DNA of 64,000 nucleotides from Ancylobacter tetraedralis (GTDB taxonomy: Bacteria > Pseudomonadota > Alphaproteobacteria > Rhizobiales > Xanthobacteraceae): the NCBI RefSeq assembly GCF_014195655.1, contig NZ_JACICD010000011.1, forward strand, positions 44,865 through 108,864. The letters run 5' to 3'. Below the pieces are notes generated by a model. It made no database searches, was not told the origin of the DNA, and saw only the letters and a list, made by a program, of their open reading frames with translations. Shown here piece by piece: positions 18,285 to 28,115 of this stretch (within the stretch, counting starts at the first letter, position 1; every line of letters starts with the position of its first letter). Position numbers and translations under genes: made by a program.

Positions 18285-18728
18285 ATGCCGCGTCTGTCCG
18301 ATAAGAGCCTGCTCGCCATCGCCGCCGTCGTCGACGTCGCGCTCAACGCACGTGGCACGCCGGTCGCTGCCAAGGCGTTGGCGGCGCGCCATGAGCTGCC
18401 GCCCCGCCATCTGGAACCCGTGCTGCAGGCGCTGGTGCATGCCGGCGTGCTGAAGGGCGTGCGCGGCCCGCGTGGCGGCTATGAGCTGGCCCGCGAGCGC
18501 CGGCGCATCACGGTGGCGGAGATCGTGCGGGTGGTCGAGGCGGAGAGCGAGGAGACGCTCGATTCGTCCCCGCCCATCGTGCGCGACATCGTGCAGCCCG
18601 CCGTCGCCGAGGCCGAGCGCTCCTTCGAGGCGGCGCTGGAGGCCGTGACGGTGGAGCACCTGTGCCGCGTGGCGGCCCAGAACACCCTGCGCAAGGGACT
18701 CGCCGAGGGCATTGATTTCACCATATGA
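18285..18728 (+). CDS. Rrf2-family transcriptional regulator
   Basis: A 147-residue winged-helix regulator of the Rrf2 family. The DNA-binding part includes LSDKSLLAIAAVVDVAL, the recognition region LAARHELPPRHLEPVLQALVHAGVLKGVRGPRGGYELARERRRIT, and the linker VAEIVRVVEAE. It lacks the three clustered cysteines that bind an Fe-S cluster in IscR or NsrR; only one Cys is present, in VEHLCRVA. It is therefore of the cluster-free type represented by CymR, which senses the state of cysteine synthase. Directly downstream on the same strand lies cysK, so a role in cysteine regulation is likely but inferred. It follows dut by 9 bases. Confidence 0.9.
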   Translation: MPRLSDKSLLAIAAVVDVALNARGTPVAAKALAARHELPPRHLEPVLQALVHAGVLKGVRGPRGGYELARERRRITVAEIVRVVEAESEETLDSSPPIVRDIVQPAVAEAERSFEAALEAVTVEHLCRVAAQNTLRKGLAEGIDFTI

Positions 18729-18730
18729 AC

Positions 18731-18770
18731 TTGTTGATTATTTATTTCCTCGACATTATTTCGTGAATAA
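18731..18770 (+). promoter_or_regulatory. Candidate cysK promoter and operator
   Basis: In an AT-rich island between the Rrf2 gene and cysK, TTGTTG (18731-18736) and CATTAT (18754-18759) are spaced by 17 bases. The palindrome TTATTTCGTGAATAA (18756-18770) overlaps the -10 element and the expected start. Rrf2-type regulators bind such AT-rich dyads. Confidence 0.5.
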
Positions 18771-18848
18771 GCTAGCGCTGTCGGCGATTTCGCCGCATCA
18801 ATGACGGGGGCGCGGCAGCCGCGTACCCCGCGTCCGCCGGAGGCACCC

Positions 18849-19844
<996 letters not shown>

Positions 19845-20054
19845 GCCCGCCCACCCGACGGGATGCCGCGCCACGCAAGGCCGGAACGCTCCCGTTCGGG
19901 CGGGAAAAGCCCGTGCCGGCGGGCCCCGCGCCCGCCCCGGCGGGGTTCGCGGCATCGCCGCCCTTCTAGTGCCCCTCCCGCTTGGGTAAAGTCTCGGTGA
20001 TTCGGACACGTTGAGCCGAAAGGAACGGCTGTCGGCAAGGGGAGACGGGCGCGA

Positions 20055-22622
20055 ATGGCGCAACCGGCCGGCGCAAGCGCTGCCAGGGACAAGAGGGAAC
20101 GTGGCGCAGCGGCGCGAGCCGGGGTGCGGAACGTACGCCCCCAGCACGGGCGACGCTGCCTCGGACCGGGCGTGATCGCATTGTTCGCGGGCGCGCTGCT
20201 GGCCGCCTCGCCGCTGCCCGCCCGGGCTGCCGAGGCGGATCCCGTCGCCGACCTGCTGGGCACCTTTGCCGCCCAGGAGCCGGGCATGCTGATCGGCTTC
20301 GCCCTGGTGCTGGGCCTGATCGCCTTCGCCACCACCACGGCTGTCGTACATGTCGGCTTCCGCCGCCGCGCGATGGAGCGCGAGTCCTTTGCCTATGGCG
20401 AGATTTCGCGGCTCGAGGCGCGGATCGAGGAATCGCGCGCGCTGCTGATGGCCGAGCCGCAGATCGTCGTGGTCTGGCGCGATCCCGCCGCCGCCCCTGA
20501 AATCATTGGCAACACCCCCGCCTTCACCGGCGTGGTCTCGCCCACCCGCATCCTCGCCTTCGGCACCTGGCTCAGCCCCGGCTCGGCGCGCGAGATCGAG
20601 GCTGGCGTCGACCGTCTGCGCGCCACCGGCATGCCGCTGGCGCTGACCCTCGTCGCGCAGGATGGCCGCCATGTCGAGGCGGATGGCCGGCCGGTCGGCT
20701 CGGCGGTGATCCTGCGCCTGCGCGACATTACCGGCGTGCGGCTCGACCATGCGCGCCTGCAGGACGCCTATCGCGCCCTCGACGCCCAGACCTCCGCCCT
20801 GCACACGCTGCTCGACGCGCTGCCCGCCCCGGTCTGGGTGGCCGGCGAGGAGGGCCAGCTGCGCTGGAGCAATTCGGCCTATCTCCACGCGGTCGAAGCG
20901 CGCGACGCGCAGGAGGCGGCGACGCGCGACCTGCGCCTGCTCGACCAGTCCGGCCGCACGCTGGCGGCGCGGGCCCATGCCGAGGGCCGCGCCTTCGCGC
21001 AGCGCCTGCCGGTGGTGGTGGCCGGCACGCGCCGCGTGCTCGACGTGCTGGAGGTCGACGCGGGCGGCGGGCTCGCCGGCATCGCGCTCGACGCCACCGA
21101 GGCGGAGAGCGTGCGCAGCGAACTGGCCCATGTGGTGCGCGCGCATCGGCGCACGCTGGACCAGCTGGCCACCGCCGTCGCCATTTTCGGCGCCGACCAG
21201 CGGTTGGTCTTCCACAACGCCGCCTATGTGAACCTGTTCGAACTCGACCCGTCCTTCCTCGACGACCGGCCGACCGACACGGCGGTGCTGGACCGGCTGC
21301 GCGCCACCCGCCGCCTGCCCGAGCAGGCCGATTTCCGCCTGTGGCGCGAGGACCTGCATTCGGCCTATCGCGCCATGGAGCCGAAAGAACATTGGTGGCA
21401 CCTGCCCGGCGGGCGAACGCTGCGCGTCGTCAGCGCCCCGAACCCGGAAGGCGGCGTCACCTATCTGTTCGATGAAGTAACCGAGCGGCTGGCGCTGGAA
21501 AGCCGCTACATCGCGCTCACCCGCATCCAGAGCGAGACGCTCGACGCGCTGGCCGAGGCGGTCGCCGTGTTCGGCAGCGACGGGCGGCTCGGCCTGTCGA
21601 ATTCCGCCTTTGCTCGCCTGTGGCGGCTCGACCCGGCGCTGCTCAAGGGCCACCCGCATATCGACGCGGTGGCCGAGGCCTGCCGGCCGCTCGCCGCCGA
21701 CAATGCGGTGTGGTCGCGCCTGCGCGCCGCGCTCACCGGCATCGAGGCGCGCATGCCGACCGAGTTCCGGCTAGAGCGCACCGACGGCATCATCCTGGAC
21801 GGCTCGACCCAGCCGCTGCCGGATGGCGGCACGCTCGTCACGCTGCGCGACGTCACCGACAGCGTGCGCGTCGAGCGCGCGCTGGTCGAGCGCAACCAGG
21901 CCCTGGTGGCCGCCGACCATCTCAAGAGCACCTTCGTCAGCCACGTCTCCTACGAACTGCGCTCGCCGTTGACCACCATCATCGGCTTCGCCCAGCTGCT
22001 CGACGATGCCGCGCTCGGCCCGCTCAACACCCGCCAGCGCGCCTATGTCGGCCACATCACCGAGAGCAGCGCGGCGCTGCTCGCCATCATCAACGACATT
22101 CTCGACCTCGCCACCATCGACGCAGGTTCGATGACGCTGGAGTTGGGCGAAGTCGATGTGCGCACCGCCATGGAGGCCGCGGCCGAAGGCGTGCGCGACC
22201 GCCTCGCGGAAGGCGGCATCCGGCTCGCCATCGAGCCCGGCAGCGCGGCGGGCACGTTCCGGGCGGATTCGCGGCGCGTGCGGCAGGTGCTGTACAATCT
22301 ACTGTCCAACGCCGTCGGCTTCGCTCCGGAAGGTTCCACCGTGACCCTCTCGGCCGAGCGGCGGGAGCGCGATGTGGTATTCCGCGTGCGCGACACCGGC
22401 CGCGGCATCGCGCCCGAGATCGGCGCGCGGGTGTTCGACCGGTTCGAGAGCCACACCACCGGCTCGCGTCACCGCGGCGTCGGGCTCGGCCTCTCCATCG
22501 TTCGCTCGCTGATGGCGCTGCATGGGGGTAAGGTGAGCATTGTCTCCCCGCCCGGCGGGGGAACGCTCGTCACCTGCGTTTTCCCGCTGGAAGCGGGCGC
22601 CGGCCGAGCAGCCGCGGAGTAG
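20055..22622 (+). CDS. Membrane-bound PAS-domain sensor histidine kinase
   Basis: An 855-residue kinase. A signal-like hydrophobic segment (VIALFAGALLAASPL) and a membrane helix (MLIGFALVLGLIAFATTTAVVHVGF) lie in the first 105 residues. Several PAS-like segments follow (about 130-600). The HisKA domain has FVSHVSYELRSPLTTIIGFAQLL, with phosphoacceptor His630. The HATPase_c domain shows the N box LYNLLSNAVGFAPEG, the G1 box DTGRGIAPEIG, the F box FDRFES, and the G2 box GVGLGLSIV. No receiver domain is present, so a separate response regulator must exist. It sits 3 bases ahead of tsaE-amgK, a position conserved in alphaproteobacteria, which suggests a link to envelope status. The signal is unknown. 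Confidence 0.9.
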   Translation: MAQPAGASAARDKRERGAAARAGVRNVRPQHGRRCLGPGVIALFAGALLAASPLPARAAEADPVADLLGTFAAQEPGMLIGFALVLGLIAFATTTAVVHVGFRRRAMERESFAYGEISRLEARIEESRALLMAEPQIVVVWRDPAAAPEIIGNTPAFTGVVSPTRILAFGTWLSPGSAREIEAGVDRLRATGMPLALTLVAQDGRHVEADGRPVGSAVILRLRDITGVRLDHARLQDAYRALDAQTSALHTLLDALPAPVWVAGEEGQLRWSNSAYLHAVEARDAQEAATRDLRLLDQSGRTLAARAHAEGRAFAQRLPVVVAGTRRVLDVLEVDAGGGLAGIALDATEAESVRSELAHVVRAHRRTLDQLATAVAIFGADQRLVFHNAAYVNLFELDPSFLDDRPTDTAVLDRLRATRRLPEQADFRLWREDLHSAYRAMEPKEHWWHLPGGRTLRVVSAPNPEGGVTYLFDEVTERLALESRYIALTRIQSETLDALAEAVAVFGSDGRLGLSNSAFARLWRLDPALLKGHPHIDAVAEACRPLAADNAVWSRLRAALTGIEARMPTEFRLERTDGIILDGSTQPLPDGGTLVTLRDVTDSVRVERALVERNQALVAADHLKSTFVSHVSYELRSPLTTIIGFAQLLDDAALGPLNTRQRAYVGHITESSAALLAIINDILDLATIDAGSMTLELGEVDVRTAMEAAAEGVRDRLAEGGIRLAIEPGSAAGTFRADSRRVRQVLYNLLSNAVGFAPEGSTVTLSAERRERDVVFRVRDTGRGIAPEIGARVFDRFESHTTGSRHRGVGLGLSIVRSLMALHGGKVSIVSPPGGGTLVTCVFPLEAGAGRAAAE

Positions 22623-22625
22623 CCG

Positions 22626-24299
22626 ATGGTCGACGCACCGCGCAGCACAGCCGCCGTCCCGATGCCGCAGGTGACGCGGTGGGATGTCGTGCTCCCCGAC
22701 GAGATGGCTGCCGGCCGGCTGGCCATGGACCTTGCCGCCATGCTGCAGTCCGGCGATCTGGTCGCGCTCACCGGCGATCTCGGCGCCGGCAAGTCGACCC
22801 TGGCCCGCGCCATCATCCGCGAGCTGGCGCAGGACCCGGACCTCGATGTGCCGAGCCCGACCTTCACCCTGCTGCAAAGCTACGAACTGCCCCGCCACAA
22901 CGTGGTCCATGCCGACCTGTATCGCCTGGGGGATTCCTCCGAGCTGGAGGAACTCGGCTGGTACGACCTGACCGACAGTGCGGTAACGCTGGTGGAATGG
23001 CCGGAGCGTGCCGGCGAGGTGCTGCAACAGCCGAACCGGCTGGAGGTGGGCGTCACCATTCCGCCCGAGGCGCCGGAAACCCGCCGGCATGTGCGCCTCA
23101 CCGGCCATGGCCGGCTTGCGGGCGCGCTGCTGCGCATGCGCACGATCCGCGCGCTCATCGATTCCGCCGGCTTCGGCCCGGCACACCGGCGCCACCTGCA
23201 GGGCGATGCTTCCTCCCGCACCTATGAGCGGCTGGTTGGCACGCAACGCAATGCCGTGCTGATGAACGCACCACGCCGCCCGGACGGCCCGCCGGTGCGC
23301 GACGGCCGGCCCTACAGCGCCATCGCCCATCTTGCCGAGGACGTGAAGCCGTTCGTGGCGCTGGCGCGCGGCCTCAAGGCGCGCGGCCTCTCGGCACCGC
23401 TCATCTATGCCGCGAACCTTGACGCCGGCCTGCTGATCATGGAGGACCTGGGCGACGAGGGCGTGCTCGCGGAGGCCGGAGCGGGGGCGCCGCCGGCGCC
23501 GGTGATGGAGCGCTACGAGGTCGCCATCGACGTGCTCGCCGCGCTGCACCGGCTCGACCTGCCGGACCGGCTCGCCGTCTCCCCCGAGATCGACTACCAG
23601 CTGCCGCGCTATGACATCGCCGCGCTGCTGATCGAGGTCGAGCTGCTGATCGACTGGTACCTGCCGCACCGGGAGGCGCCCCCCCTGTCGCCCGAGGGCC
23701 GAGCTGCATTCCGGCAGCTCTGGGCGGACGCGCTGGCGCCATCGCTGGCGCAGAAGCCGGTCTGGGTGCTGCGCGACTATCACTCGCCGAACCTGATGTG
23801 GCTGCCGGGCCGCGAGGGGCTGGCGCGGATCGGCCTGCTGGATTTCCAGGACGCGGTGATGGGTCCCGCGGCCTATGATGTGGCATCGCTGACGCAGGAC
23901 GCACGGGTCGACGTGCCGGAGGAGATGGAACTGGCGCTGCTCGGGCGCTATATCCGCGCCAGCCGGCAGGCCAACCCGGCCTTCGACATGCGCGCCTTCG
24001 CCGCTTCCTACGCGGTGATGGGCGCGCAGCGCGCCACCAAGATCCTCGGCATCTTCGCGCGGCTGAACTACCGCGACGGCAAGCCGGGCTATCTCAGGCA
24101 CATTCCGCGCATCTGGACCTATCTGCAGCGCTGCCTCGCCTTCACCGACCTCGCCCCGCTGAGGACGTGGTTCGAGGCGCATGTGCCCCCGCCCGACCGG
24201 CCGCTGCCCGCGCGCCCCGCCGCGCCGCCGCCCATGGCACCGGACGACGCGACATCGCCAGACACCAACGACGCCCCGAACGCTCCTCCCGCATCATGA
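22626..24299 (+). CDS. Fusion of TsaE (tRNA t6A factor) and AmgK-type amino-sugar kinase
   Basis: A 557-residue two-domain protein. Residues about 18-165 are TsaE, the ATPase of the tRNA N6-threonylcarbamoyladenosine machinery: Walker A GDLGAGKSTLARA, then SPTFTLLQSY, HADLYRL and the TLVEWPERAG region. Residues about 175-520 are an aminoglycoside-phosphotransferase-fold kinase of the AmgK type, which phosphorylates MurNAc or GlcNAc at C1: GDASSRTYERL, the catalytic LRDYHSPNLMWLP, and the metal-binding LLDFQDAVMGPAAYDVA. A Pro-rich tail ends the protein. The next gene, murU, overlaps by ATGA. Together they form the anabolic recycling route MurNAc to MurNAc-1-P to UDP-MurNAc that bypasses MurA, the fosfomycin target. 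Confidence 0.9.
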   Translation: MVDAPRSTAAVPMPQVTRWDVVLPDEMAAGRLAMDLAAMLQSGDLVALTGDLGAGKSTLARAIIRELAQDPDLDVPSPTFTLLQSYELPRHNVVHADLYRLGDSSELEELGWYDLTDSAVTLVEWPERAGEVLQQPNRLEVGVTIPPEAPETRRHVRLTGHGRLAGALLRMRTIRALIDSAGFGPAHRRHLQGDASSRTYERLVGTQRNAVLMNAPRRPDGPPVRDGRPYSAIAHLAEDVKPFVALARGLKARGLSAPLIYAANLDAGLLIMEDLGDEGVLAEAGAGAPPAPVMERYEVAIDVLAALHRLDLPDRLAVSPEIDYQLPRYDIAALLIEVELLIDWYLPHREAPPLSPEGRAAFRQLWADALAPSLAQKPVWVLRDYHSPNLMWLPGREGLARIGLLDFQDAVMGPAAYDVASLTQDARVDVPEEMELALLGRYIRASRQANPAFDMRAFAASYAVMGAQRATKILGIFARLNYRDGKPGYLRHIPRIWTYLQRCLAFTDLAPLRTWFEAHVPPPDRPLPARPAAPPPMAPDDATSPDTNDAPNAPPAS

Positions 24300-25015
24300 C
24301 GACGATCCGAACCGCGATGGTGCTCGCTGCCGGCCTCGGCCAGCGCATGCGCCCCCTCACCGACCACATGCCCAAGCCGATGGTGGAGGTGGCCGGCCGA
24401 CCGCTGATCGACCACGTGCTGGACCGCCTGGAGGCAGCCGGGGTCGAGACGGTGGTGGTGAACCTGCACTGGCAGGCCGACGTGCTGGAGCGCCATCTCA
24501 CCGGCCGCGCGCGGCCGCGCATCGTGCTCTCGGACGAGCGTGGCGAGTTGCTGGAAACCGGCGGCGGCATCCGCCGGGCGCTGCCGCGGCTGGGGCCCGG
24601 ACCGTTCTTCACGATCAATGCCGACACGCTCTGGATCGAGGGCATCCGGCCGAACCTCGCCGCGCTCGCCGCCGGCTTCGATCCGGCGCGGATGGACCTG
24701 CGCCTGCTGCTCGCGCCCACCGCCGGCTCCGTCGGCTATGAGGGGCGCGGCGATTTCCTCATGGATGGCGATGGCCGGCTGGCGGCGCGCCTGGGAGCGC
24801 AGGTGGCGCCCTTCGTCTTCGCCGGAGCGGCGGTGATGACGGCGGAGATCTTCCGCGACACGCCGGAGGGCGCCTTTTCGCTCAACCGGCTGTTCTTCCG
24901 CGCCGCCGAGGCTGGCCGGCTCCATGGCATGCGGATGGAAGGGGTGTGGATGCATGTCGGCACCCCCGAGGCGATCGGCGAGGCCGAGGACGCCATCCGC
25001 CGCTCCAAGGACTGA
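24296..25015 (+). CDS. murU: N-acetylmuramate-1-phosphate uridylyltransferase MurU
   Basis: A 239-residue nucleotidyltransferase. The signature is AMVLAAGLGQRMRPLTDHMPKPMVEVAGRPL, with the nucleotide-binding GxG.R loop and PKP motif. DERGELLETGGGIRRALP and FFTINADTLW (metal-binding Asp) follow, and GVWMHVGTPEAIGEAE closes the protein. MurU transfers UMP from UTP to MurNAc-1-P, giving UDP-MurNAc directly. The ATG at 24296 overlaps the tsaE-amgK stop (ATGA), so translation is coupled. Family resemblance alone would also allow a mannose-1-phosphate guanylyltransferase, but the AmgK partner makes MurU more likely. Confidence 0.9.
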   Translation: MTTIRTAMVLAAGLGQRMRPLTDHMPKPMVEVAGRPLIDHVLDRLEAAGVETVVVNLHWQADVLERHLTGRARPRIVLSDERGELLETGGGIRRALPRLGPGPFFTINADTLWIEGIRPNLAALAAGFDPARMDLRLLLAPTAGSVGYEGRGDFLMDGDGRLAARLGAQVAPFVFAGAAVMTAEIFRDTPEGAFSLNRLFFRAAEAGRLHGMRMEGVWMHVGTPEAIGEAEDAIRRSKD

Positions 25016-25055
25016 AGCCGGTGCCGCCCGGCGGCCCACCGTGTAACATGGCGCC

Positions 25056-28000
25056 ATGACCGCACGCCCGCCGCGCCTGTTCACCATTCCCGCCTCCGCG
25101 CCCTTCCTGCCCGTGCTGGCCGATGCGCTGCTGGAGGGGCGGCTGATCGAGGGCTTCGCGCCGCGCGAGGATCCCTTCGCGCTCGCCGCCACCACCATCT
25201 TCCTGCCGACCCGGCGCGCCGGCCGCCTGCTGGCGGAGGTGCTGCGCGCGCGCGTCGAGGTCGCGGGCCGGCCGGCCGGGGTGACGCTGCTGCCGCGCAT
25301 CGTGCCGCTCGGCGATGTCGACGAGGACGCGCTCGCCTTCGCCGAGAGCTTCGCCGATCCCCCGCGCGCGGTGAAGCCGACCACCCGGCGCCTCGCCCTC
25401 GCCGGCCTGGTCAAGGCCTGGCGGGCGAAGCTGCGCGACGGCGACGGGCGGATCGCGGTCGCCGCCGGGCCGGGCGCGGAAATCGGCCTCGCCGACGCGC
25501 TGGCCCACCTCATCGACGAGATGGCCGCGCAGGAAGTGCCGTGGGAGCGGCTCGACACGCTGGTGCCCGGCGAGCACGACGCCTATTGGGACATGGCGCT
25601 CGATTTCCTGAAAATCGCCGGCACCGCCTGGCCCGCCCATCTCGCCGAACGGGGCGAGGTCGATGCCAGCATCCGCCGCGACCGGCTGATCGCGGCCGAG
25701 GCCGAGCGGCTGCTGAACGGCGGCGCGGCCGGCCCGGTGATCGCAGCCGGCTCGACCGGCTCCATGCCGGCCACCGCGCGGCTGCTCGCGGCGGTGGCGC
25801 ATCTGCCGCGCGGCTGCGTGGTGCTGCCCGGCCTCGACACCGATCTGGACGAGGCCTCCTGGCGGGCGCTGACCGACGAGGCCGCCCCCGCGCCGAGCCA
25901 TCCGCAATATGGCCTCGCGCTGCTGCTCGCCCGCCACATGCGCGCATCCCGCACGCAGGTGGAGATTCTCGCCCCGCCGGCGGCGCATGGGCGCGAGCGG
26001 CTGCTCTCGGAAGCGCTGCGCCCGGTCGCCACCACACAGGCCTGGGCCGACATCGAGGCGCGCCTCGGCACCCCCGCCATCGATGCCTCGCTGGCCGGGG
26101 TTACGCTCATCGAGGCCGAGGATTCGCGCGAGGAGGCGCTCGCCATCGCGGTGGCGCTGCGCGAGGTGCTGGAAGAGCCGGCGCGCACCGCCGCCCTCAT
26201 CACCCCCGACCGCGACCTCGCCCGGCGCGTGGCCGCCGAGCTGCTGCGCTTCGACATCGCCATCGACGATTCCGCCGGCGAACCCCTGTCCGAAAGCGCG
26301 CCGGGCCGTTTCGCCCGGCTGGTGGCCGATGCCTGCGTGGACGAATTGGCACCGCTGCCGCTGGCCGCGCTGCTGCGCCACGCGCTGGCCCGCTTCGGGC
26401 TGGAGCGGGCCGAACTCGCCGCCGCGGTCGACGCGCTGGAAATGATGGTGCTGCGCGGACCGCGCCCGGCGCCGGGCGCGGAGGGGCTGGTCGCGGCGGT
26501 GGCCTCCTTCTCGCCCGCGCAGCACCACCCCAGCGACCCGCGGGCGCGGATCGGCGAGGACACACGGGCGCGGGCCGGGGACCTCGCCGCCCGCGTCGCC
26601 GGCGCGCTCGGCCCGCTTCTGGCGCTCGGCACGGGCGTTCATCCCTTTGGCGCACTGGTCGAGGCCCATCGCCGGGCCATCGCGGCCGCCTGGAGCGAGC
26701 TGGACGCCGGCGCGCCGCAGGACGAGACCGCGCTCGCCGTCCTCGCCCAGGCCTTCGACGACCTTGCGGCGGCAGCGCGCGATGCCCCCGCCATGACGCT
26801 GGGCGATTATGCCAGCGCGCTGGTGCTGCTGCTGGGCGACCGGCCTGTGCGCCCGCCGCTCGTGCCCGACGCGCGGCTGCGAATCCTCGGCCCGCTGGAG
26901 GCGCGCCTCGTCAGCGTCGATCGCGTGGTGCTGGCCGGGCTGGTCGAGCAGAGCTGGCCGGCGGCGGTGCGCACAGACCCCTGGCTCAGCCGGCCGATGC
27001 GCGCCGCGCTCGGGCTGGAGGCGCCGGAGCGGCGCATCGGCCTCTCCGCCCATGATTTCGCGCAGGGCTGCGGCGCGCCCGAGCTGATCCTGTCGCAGGC
27101 GCGCAAGCTGGGCGGCGCCCCGACCGTGCCCTCGCGCTTCCTGCAGCGGCTGGCGGCGGTGAGCGGCACCGCGCGCTGGCAGGCGGCGCTGGCGCGCGGC
27201 GATCGCTGGCGCCGTCTTGCCGCGCGCATCGACGCCGAGCCGAAGGCGCCGCGCCTGCCGCGGCCCGAGCCCGCCCCGCCGCTCGACCTGCGGCCGAAAC
27301 GGCTGTCCGTCACCGAAATCGAGACCTGGCTGCGCGACCCCTACACGATCTATGCCCGCCATGTGCTCAAGCTCGCCCCGCTCGACGCGCTCGACGAGGC
27401 GCCGGGCGCCGGGGAACGCGGCAGCGCCATCCACGCCGCGCTCGGCACCTTCGCCCTCGCCTTCCCGGAAGGCCTGCCGGCGGACCCGGAGGCGGCCCTC
27501 CTCGCCCATGGCCGCCGCGCCTTCGCTCCGCTGGAGGCCTTCCCGGCCGCCCACGCGCTGTGGTGGGCGCGGTTCGAGCGGCTGGTGCCGCGCGTCATCG
27601 CCTGGGAACAGGCGCGCCGGCCCGGCACGCGGCGCATCTTCGCGGAGGTCTATGGCCGGCTTGAGCTGCCGGGCGGGCGCTTCAGCCTCACCGGCCGCGC
27701 CGACCGCATCGAGCAGTTGCGCGACGGCGGGCTCGCCATCGTCGACTTCAAGACCGGCGCGGTGCCAACCGCCCGGCAGACCAAGGTCCACTATTCCCCG
27801 CAGCTGCCGCTGGAAGCCGCCATGGCCGCCGCCGGCAGCTTCCGCGACGTGCCGGCGGAAGAGGCGGCGGCGCTCACCTATGTGAAGCTCGCCACCGCCG
27901 GCCTGAAGGAGACCAGCGCCGTGGACGAGAACGACACCGCGGCGGGCAGCGCCATGGCGACGCTGGAGCGGCTGGGCCAGCTCGTCGCCGCCTTCGAGAA

Positions 28001-28115
28001 CCCCGCGCGCGGCTATGCCTCGCTGGCGCGGCCGATGTTCCGCGGCCGTTTCGGCGATTATGACCATCTCGCCCGGGTGAAGGAATGGGCGACCAGCGGC
28101 GAGGGCGAGGAATGA
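25056..28115 (+). CDS. addB: AddB, subunit of the AddAB helicase-nuclease
   Basis: A 1019-residue alphaproteobacterial-type AddB. With AddA it resects double-strand breaks, recognises Chi-like sites and loads RecA. The N-terminus (LFTIPASAPFLPVLADALL) and FLPTRRAGRLLAEVL fit the inactivated helicase-like domain. The C-terminal third contains RLSVTEIETWLRDPYTIYARHVL and the nuclease motif LTGRADRIEQLRDGGLAIVDFKTG, which is of the PD-(D/E)xK type. Cysteines for the Fe-S cluster of the Bacillus protein are not obvious, as is usual for alphaproteobacterial AddB. addA overlaps its stop by ATGA. Confidence 0.95.
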   Translation: MTARPPRLFTIPASAPFLPVLADALLEGRLIEGFAPREDPFALAATTIFLPTRRAGRLLAEVLRARVEVAGRPAGVTLLPRIVPLGDVDEDALAFAESFADPPRAVKPTTRRLALAGLVKAWRAKLRDGDGRIAVAAGPGAEIGLADALAHLIDEMAAQEVPWERLDTLVPGEHDAYWDMALDFLKIAGTAWPAHLAERGEVDASIRRDRLIAAEAERLLNGGAAGPVIAAGSTGSMPATARLLAAVAHLPRGCVVLPGLDTDLDEASWRALTDEAAPAPSHPQYGLALLLARHMRASRTQVEILAPPAAHGRERLLSEALRPVATTQAWADIEARLGTPAIDASLAGVTLIEAEDSREEALAIAVALREVLEEPARTAALITPDRDLARRVAAELLRFDIAIDDSAGEPLSESAPGRFARLVADACVDELAPLPLAALLRHALARFGLERAELAAAVDALEMMVLRGPRPAPGAEGLVAAVASFSPAQHHPSDPRARIGEDTRARAGDLAARVAGALGPLLALGTGVHPFGALVEAHRRAIAAAWSELDAGAPQDETALAVLAQAFDDLAAAARDAPAMTLGDYASALVLLLGDRPVRPPLVPDARLRILGPLEARLVSVDRVVLAGLVEQSWPAAVRTDPWLSRPMRAALGLEAPERRIGLSAHDFAQGCGAPELILSQARKLGGAPTVPSRFLQRLAAVSGTARWQAALARGDRWRRLAARIDAEPKAPRLPRPEPAPPLDLRPKRLSVTEIETWLRDPYTIYARHVLKLAPLDALDEAPGAGERGSAIHAALGTFALAFPEGLPADPEAALLAHGRRAFAPLEAFPAAHALWWARFERLVPRVIAWEQARRPGTRRIFAEVYGRLELPGGRFSLTGRADRIEQLRDGGLAIVDFKTGAVPTARQTKVHYSPQLPLEAAMAAAGSFRDVPAEEAAALTYVKLATAGLKETSAVDENDTAAGSAMATLERLGQLVAAFENPARGYASLARPMFRGRFGDYDHLARVKEWATSGEGEE

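Noticed and set aside
24882..28067. A 1061-codon minus-strand frame opposite addB
   Set aside because: Shadow of addB; no motifs and no RBS.
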